Positions 7,523 to 11,447 of a stretch of 11,447 nucleotides of DNA are shown here, in pieces (the first letter of the stretch is position 1; each line of letters starts with the position of its first letter). Both the position numbers and the translations under genes were made by a program. The stretch comes from Sabulitectum sp964604135 (GTDB lineage Bacteria > Fermentibacterota > Fermentibacteria > Fermentibacterales > JCC-6). Location of the stretch: contig CAZRXU010000084.1 in the NCBI GenBank assembly GCA_964604135.1, forward strand, positions 1 to 11,447, written 5' to 3'. The notes under the pieces are model-generated. The model saw only the letters and a list, made by a program, of their open reading frames with translations, did not search any database and had not been told where the DNA came from.

Positions 7523-8389
7523 ATGATTACACTGCTAATTCTTCTGGCCGGGCTTCAGGTTCACGAGTGGGGTGTGGTAACTACAGCTGGGGATGTTCTT
7601 TCCGGAGCAGTTCAAAACATATCTGATGTCACAACAGTTGAACCATTGGAAAACACGCTTGAAGACAAGGCTCCCGTGATCTATTTTCACGGAGATTCCT
7701 GCTCTGTAACTGTAAGAATCTTTTTCCCCGAAATGGGCTACGCCACAAGTGTACTTCCGGAGCCGGAAGATGGCGGTGTCAATTCTACTTACTTGGTATG
7801 GAATAATCTCAAACTGACAGAAGCTTCAGATCCTGCTCTTGAAGAAGGCTGGGCGAACTGCGAGGAACACAACTATCCATTTCCTGTGTGGCGACAGGTT
7901 GATGCTTTGTTTGTTGAATCGAACTATCAATACGACCGTTTCGTGTACTACGAATGTCGCCCCGGCAGCATGGGAGACCTGCCGTTTGTAAGTCAGAGTG
8001 GTAACCTTTCACTTAGAATGCCGTACGGCGAAATTCCCTGTATCGTACTTACATCCTCCGGAGGCAGACCGATGTTCGGTGTCTTCACCCTTGCAGATAT
8101 ACTAACAGACATACCGAAGGGTCTTCAATTCCTTGACGAACCTATGCAACTTGAAAGGGAACTCAGACAGTGGTCGGACGGCATTCTGAACGAAGACGAG
8201 TTCAATGCATTCTGGAGTACCTGGGAAGACAGATTCCTCTCTGACTCTTCAACAGATGTGATGATTCTGTACAAGCTTCCGGAAGAAACTGTGGAACGTA
8301 TGGCGACTCTGGAAGTAGTGCCTGACATACACACAGTGGTTACCATAAACAGGTTCATCATAGCAGAACTTCCCTACAGAACCGAGTAG
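7523..8389 (+). CDS. HEWG-family protein, third paralogue with minimal leader
   Basis: The protein has 288 residues. ATG 7523 follows the previous stop after a single base, so it is coupled to the gene before it. The leader is only 'MITLLILLAG' before 'LQVHEWGVVTT' (H14-E15-W16-G17); it is hydrophobic but lacks a basic N-terminus and is shorter than a normal signal peptide. Shared elements are 'APVIYFHG' (50-57), 'SVTVRIFFPE' (about 61-70), 'VLPEPED' (about 77-83), 'FVYYECRPG' (140-148), 'FGVFTLADIL', 'AFWSTWEDRFL', 'MILYKLPEETVE' and the terminal 'INRFIIAELP'. It is closer to the first paralogue than to the second: both keep HEWG, the [LV]-Y-Y-E-[TC]-x-P segment and the T-L-[GA]-D loop. The three genes probably form one transcript. 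No strong terminator follows; the 204 bases to the next gene hold only a weak 5-bp stem near 8396-8414 and an AT-rich stretch. Function unknown. Confidence 0.83.
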   Translation: MITLLILLAGLQVHEWGVVTTAGDVLSGAVQNISDVTTVEPLENTLEDKAPVIYFHGDSCSVTVRIFFPEMGYATSVLPEPEDGGVNSTYLVWNNLKLTEASDPALEEGWANCEEHNYPFPVWRQVDALFVESNYQYDRFVYYECRPGSMGDLPFVSQSGNLSLRMPYGEIPCIVLTSSGGRPMFGVFTLADILTDIPKGLQFLDEPMQLERELRQWSDGILNEDEFNAFWSTWEDRFLSDSSTDVMILYKLPEETVERMATLEVVPDIHTVVTINRFIIAELPYRTE

Positions 8390-8470
8390 AGCGCAGAGTT
8401 CCCCGAAGACTCTTTCAGAATTTCTTTCCGGAATTATCCTACCTGTTCGATATGTATTATTAAATTCATA

Positions 8471-8476
8471 TATAAT
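8471..8476 (+). promoter_or_regulatory. Possible -10 element for the flavoprotein gene
   Basis: An exact TATAAT sits in a markedly AT-rich stretch (about 8446-8520) between the HEWG cluster and the next gene. No good -35 is found 16-18 bases upstream (TTCGAT at 8446-8451 is weak and 19 bases away), so this rests on the -10 and the composition alone. It would give a leader of roughly 110 bases. Confidence 0.25.
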
Positions 8477-8531
8477 TGATATGATATTGTTGTTTTTCTG
8501 TTACCCTTGTTCATATATTCACAGTGGTGCT

Positions 8532-8548
8532 GAAAGAGCATCTCTTTC
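8532..8548 (+). repeat. Perfect 7-bp inverted repeat in the leader of the flavoprotein gene
   Basis: GAAAGAG and CTCTTTC flank the 3-base loop CAT. It lies 45 bases before ATG 8594, in what is likely the 5' leader. The stem is short and A/T-rich and no T-run follows, so it does not look like a terminator. It could be an operator half-site pair or a small leader hairpin. Confidence 0.45.
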
Positions 8549-8593
8549 CCTCGCAGTTCCAGTATACGCAACACTAAACAGTTGGAGTTCAAT

Positions 8594-9958
8594 ATGAAAG
8601 CCTACGATGTAATAATAATCGGCGGAGGGCCGTCAGGGTTGATCACCGGAGTTACTGCCCAGAAACAGAATCCCCAGGCATCGTTCCTCATGATCAAGGA
8701 AGAAGAAAACGGGCTTGTACCCTGCGGCATCCCCTATATATTTCACGATCTGGAAAGTGTTTCCCAGAATAAAATGGGGCCTGCTCCCTTTGTCAAGGCA
8801 GGAGGGGAAGTTCTTGTAGACAAAGTAATCGAAATTGACTTGAAAAACACAACAGTTACAACCGAATCCGGAACCGAACTGTCGTACAGAAAGCTTGTTT
8901 TTGCAACGGGATCTACGCCTACTGTACCCACCTTTATCAAAGGTTACGACCTTGAAAATGTCGAGACCATCCCGAAAAGTTATAACTACATTACGGGGCT
9001 GAAGAAAAGGGTAGCGTCTGCAAAAAATGTGGTCGTTATCGGCGGCGGGTTCATCGGTGCAGAGGTTGCCGAGCAGATAGCCAAAAACCCCGATAAAAAT
9101 GTTACCATTGTTGAAATGATGGATCACTGTCTGGGCCAAGCATTCTCCCCTGATTTCGCAAGCCTTGCCGATGAGAACCTCAGGAAAGTAGGAATAAATG
9201 TTCTCACAGGCAATACAGTCGAAGAACTCATCGGCAAAGACGGTAAGGTGCAGTCTGTAAGGCTGAAAAGCGGAAAAATCATAGAAGCAGACATGGTTGT
9301 TTCGGCCATAGGCTACAAGCCCAACACCGATCTTGCGAAAAGAGCCGGGCTTCAGATAACGAGCCGAGGTACCATCAGAGTAGACAGGTTCATGCGTACA
9401 GACGTTGAAGATGTTTTCGCAGTGGGAGACTGCTCAGAAACCTTCGGCTTCATCACCGGCAGAACAGACAACATCATGCTGGCATCCACTGCAACTGCTG
9501 AAGCCCGTATTCTTGGTTACAATCTGTGTAAAATTGGAATCCTAAGAACATTTGCCGGAACCCTTTCCGTGTTCTCCACAGAACTCAACGGGTATGCCTT
9601 CGCTTCAGCCGGTGCCATTGAGCAATCTGCAGAAGCATCCAGAGTAGACTATGTAACAGGAAGCTTCTCAGACATGGACAGACATCCGGGTACGCTTCCA
9701 GGCGCAAAGGAGATCCGCATAAGAATCATTGTTTCACCCAGAAACGGAGAGATCATCGGAGGAGAGATTTACGGAGGCAAGTCAATAGGAGAAATGATAA
9801 ACATCATAGCCCTGGCAATACAGAAGTACATAACAGTGTACGAACTTGTTTCTTTCCAGGTTGGAACCCATCCTCTTCTTACCACCGCACCCACAAAATA
9901 CTCACTTATCAAGGCGTGCGAAGACGCCATATCAAAAATTAACTGTAACCACGGTTAN
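8594..9958 (+). CDS. FAD-dependent CoA-disulfide reductase/NADH oxidase-like protein
   Basis: The protein has about 454 residues, near full length for the family. ATG 8594 is preceded by GGAG with 6 bases spacing; a TTG at 8582 would include that site in the coding sequence. The N-terminal FAD site is 'YDVIIIGGGPSG' (G10, G12, G15). 'GLVPCGIPY' carries Cys44, the single redox cysteine typical of CoA-disulfide reductase, NADH oxidase and NADH-dependent sulfur/persulfide reductases. 'LVFATGSTP' follows, then the NAD(P)H site 'VVVIGGGFIGAEVAEQ' (about 149-164), 'MVVSAIGYKPNT', and the second FAD motif 'VEDVFAVGDC'. The C-terminal third is a dimerisation domain ending 'QVGTHPLLTTAPTKYSLIKACEDAI'. 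No rhodanese domain is fused. It probably reduces O2, a CoA disulfide or polysulfide with NAD(P)H in the cytoplasm; which of these cannot be read from sequence. The last codon begins TA at 9956-9957 and its third base is the first N, almost surely a stop given the protein length. Confidence 0.87.
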
Positions 9959-10057
9959 NNNNNNNNNNNNNNNNNNNNNNNNNNNNNNNNNNNNNNNNNN
10001 NNNNNNNNNNNNNNNNNNNNNNNNNNNNNNNNNNNNNNNNNNNNNNNNNNNNNNNNN
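9958..10057. other. Assembly gap of 100 Ns
   Basis: Exactly 100 undetermined bases, the customary placeholder for a scaffold join, so the real distance may differ. It removes the third base of the flavoprotein's last codon and the 3' end of the DUF481 gene. The linkage and relative orientation of the two sides depend on the scaffolding. Confidence 0.97.
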
Positions 10058-10695
10058 ACATCGTAACCCATCACAAAAGAAAGATTCCCTGTAATGGAAG
10101 AACTGGCCTCAAGAACACTTTCCACAAAATAGTTGTCTGAATTCTGAAAATCTCCGTCGAGCCTTGCGAACTCAGCAAGAGACCATGAATCAGTCAGTTT
10201 CCAGGCAAGATCAATACCTGTGTACCAGATTGAGGTTTCCAGCGTAGAGTCTGCAGTGTTTTCCCTTGTAAGAAAACCGGCTCCTGCTGTTGCTGAAACC
10301 TGAACGGCATCGCTGTTAATAAACTTCCGACCAAGCCCGGCAGAAACTCCGTATTCAGTGCTTATGCCGGAAAGCTCATCTTTCATCCAGTAGCCTCTTG
10401 ATAAGGCAAAGTTGTTCTCTGTGAAGCTGTAACTCAGTGTTGCTGCAGTAAGGTATTTCTCTCTGTAGGTTTCATCTCCCTGGCTTCCGTAGGAAGCATT
10501 TGCCTCAAGCCCTGCTGTAAACACAGTACCAACAAGCTCTCTTGAAAGCTCAAGACCGGCATCAACCTGTTTCACCTCCGTGTTGCCTGTGGTGAACAGA
10601 CTGCCCAGGCTGACTGCTCCTGCCCACGGAGAACCTGTTTCATCCTGCGAAAAACACAGGGCTGCCATAACAAGCAGAATAACTGCAGTTTTCAT
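10058..10695 (-). CDS. DUF481 outer-membrane beta-barrel protein, 3' end lost in gap
   Basis: The visible part has 213 residues, from ATG 10695 to the gap. AAGGA lies 5 bases upstream of the start. The N-terminus is a Sec signal peptide (M-K-T then hydrophobic, cleavage near C-F-S before Q-D-E). After it comes 'WAGAVSLGSLFTTGNTEVKQVDAGLELSREL' (about 24-54), the hallmark 'G-x-x-x-T-x-G-N-T-x' start of DUF481 (YdiY-like, salt-induced outer-membrane protein) barrels. Alternating amphipathic strands follow: 'TFTEN' type turns, 'EYGVSAGLGRKFINSDAVQVSATAGAGFL', 'GIDLAWKLTDSWSLAEFARLDGDF' and 'LEASSSITGNLSFVMGYDV'. The 'G-x-G-[RY]-[KR]-x-I-x-[ST]-[DE]' and 'L-[TS]-[DE]' segments fit the family. Family function is poorly defined; the product should lie in the outer membrane. 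Probably only the last one or two strands are missing. A hairpin terminator upstream suggests its own promoter in the 36 bases between that hairpin's end and the start codon, or read-through. Confidence 0.8.
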
Positions 10696-10740
10696 TGTTT
10701 TCCTTCCTCATTGCAGCACAAGCTGCTCCTGTATCAAATA

Positions 10741-10768
10741 CCCTGCGGCGAATTGCTCCGCCGCAGGG
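10741..10768 (-). terminator. Strong hairpin terminator after the C25 peptidase gene
   Basis: CCCTGCGGCG (10741-10750) and CGCCGCAGGG (10759-10768) form a perfect 10-bp, nearly all-GC stem with an 8-base loop. It begins 8 bases past the peptidase stop in the direction of transcription. On the minus strand it is followed by TATTTGAT, only a moderately T-rich tail, so an intrinsic terminator is likely but its efficiency is unsure. Confidence 0.75.
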
Positions 10769-10776
10769 AAACGTAC

Positions 10777-11447
10777 TCAGTCGGTAACGATCAGTTTTCT
10801 GACAGCAGACGATGAACCGGCTTCAAGCCTTACCAGATATATACCCGGATTAACACTGTTCTGTGTGTTCCACACAACAGAGCATGAACTCTCAAGAGGC
10901 TGACTCCACACAAGCCTTCCTGAAACATCATAAACAGATATTTCTGCTGATAAACCGGAATAACCCGCAGCAAATGAGACAGATGCTCCGGATACAATCG
11001 GATTGGGGAATGGCCCGGCAAGAGAAGCCTGCGGCAATATCACACTCTGCGAAGTCTCTTCCATTCCTGAAGTTCCGTTAAGGGGAATCAGAGTGGGATC
11101 GTGAAAACCATGCCAGTCAAGAATACAGTAAAGCTCCCTGTCGTACCCGCCTGTCCACAGAGGAACTCTGCGGTCTTTCGATGTTGCAAAAGCTTCACCG
11201 ATAAGGGAATTCCCGTTCTGAAAAACCTCTTCAGTGAGGTAAACACACATCCACTCACTTACGCCCATTTCGGGAAGATTTCCCTCCCAGCCATAGCTCG
11301 TATTGAACATTACAGAAGCTGCTCCACCGCCGCTGTTGTGCCACAAAGCCTCTGCACAGCATTCACCGCTTTGAAAAGCTCCCGGCATACACGCAATGCT
11401 GTGGTGAATGCCTGCTTTGGTTCCGTTTGTTAACCCCTGTGCAATTG
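10777..11447 (-). CDS. C25 (gingipain-like) cysteine peptidase with T9SS sorting domain, 5'-truncated
   Basis: The frame is open from the window edge to TGA at 10777-10779, giving 222 full residues; the Met at 11388 is internal. The visible start 'TNGTKAGIHHSIACMPGAF' places Cys19 at the position of the catalytic cysteine of gingipain-type C25 peptidases ('aC-x-x-G-x-F' followed by '[CS]-x-x-E-A-L'); here 'GECCAEALWHNSGGGAASVMFNTSYGWEG' continues the family pattern, as does 'EEVFQNGNSLIGEAFATSK' (about 72-90). 'WHGFHDPTL' (about 111-119) matches the 'GDPtl' element that ends the catalytic domain. From about residue 142, 'LAGPFPNP...ISVYDVSGRLVW...NPGIYLVRLEAG...RKLIVTD' is a type A C-terminal sorting domain (PNP start, Y-D-[VL]-[ST]-G-R, G-[IV]-Y), which directs proteins through the type IX secretion system to the cell surface. 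The catalytic His region lies outside the window. Substrate unknown; members can be secreted proteases or processing enzymes. Confidence 0.88.
   Translation of the reverse strand, partial: IAQGLTNGTKAGIHHSIACMPGAFQSGECCAEALWHNSGGGAASVMFNTSYGWEGNLPEMGVSEWMCVYLTEEVFQNGNSLIGEAFATSKDRRVPLWTGGYDRELYCILDWHGFHDPTLIPLNGTSGMEETSQSVILPQASLAGPFPNPIVSGASVSFAAGYSGLSAEISVYDVSGRLVWSQPLESSCSVVWNTQNSVNPGIYLVRLEAGSSSAVRKLIVTD

Noticed and set aside
8395..8414. AGAGT/ACTCT stem after the HEWG cluster as a terminator.
   Set aside because: Only five pairs, a nine-base loop and three T residues afterwards; not convincing as an intrinsic terminator.
8582..10066. A longer flavoprotein reading frame running through the N run.
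   Set aside because: The continuation translates undetermined bases; the codon at 9956-9958 starts TA and the protein is already full length there. The TTG at 8582 would also absorb the ribosome site.
10777..11388. A complete 203-residue gene starting at the ATG at 11388.
   Set aside because: The frame stays open to the window edge and the residues just upstream (H-H-S-I-A-C) include the expected catalytic Cys of C25 peptidases, so the Met is internal.

Overview
This window looks like a piece of a bacterial metagenome-assembled scaffold, probably from a Gram-negative anaerobe-like lineage of the FCB/PVC kind. Three things point that way. A gingipain-type (C25) peptidase fragment ends in a type IX secretion (Por) C-terminal sorting domain, an outer-membrane DUF481 beta-barrel protein lies beside it, and a lipoprotein-type beta-propeller is present. 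Candidate phyla such as Fermentibacteria fit this picture, but that assignment is an inference. Base composition is moderate, genes are tightly packed, and GTG starts are used. A run of exactly 100 Ns (9958-10057) is a scaffold gap, so everything to its right is joined only by scaffolding.

Left part (3-1887, plus strand): the end of an ABC-2 type exporter permease, whose start lies outside the window, is followed by a predicted lipoprotein with a six-bladed (NHL-like) propeller. Next comes a leftward block (4643 to 1904, minus strand). It holds a small cysteine-rich protein resembling V4R/hydrocarbon-binding domains, a GT-C (GT39/ArnT-like) membrane glycosyltransferase, and a flavodoxin-like protein resembling the HemG family 12 bases downstream. 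The 213-base intergenic region at 4644-4856 separates this block from a divergent rightward block.

Middle (4857-8389, plus strand): exodeoxyribonuclease III (xthA) is followed by the most unusual part of the window. Three tandem, translationally coupled paralogues (5681-8389) encode exported or membrane-anchored proteins of an uncharacterised family. They carry an N-terminal H/N-E-W-G motif, an A-P-V-x-[YW]-[FI]-H-G strand, an F-[LV]-Y-Y-E motif and a C-terminal [LF]W-x-TW region. Pairwise they have diverged strongly, but the motif order is conserved. I recall related 'VHEWGTFT' hypothetical proteins from Planctomycetes and relatives; no function is known to me.

Right part: a complete CoA-disulfide reductase/NADH oxidase-like flavoprotein (8594 to about 9958) has its own AT-rich leader and its stop codon is cut by the gap. 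Beyond the gap, on the minus strand, come a DUF481 outer-membrane protein (3' end lost in the gap) and the C-terminal part of a C25 cysteine peptidase with its secretion domain. A strong 10-bp-stem hairpin separates these two. No RNA genes, CRISPR arrays, insertion sequences or defence systems are visible. There is no gene-free stretch longer than about 215 bases.
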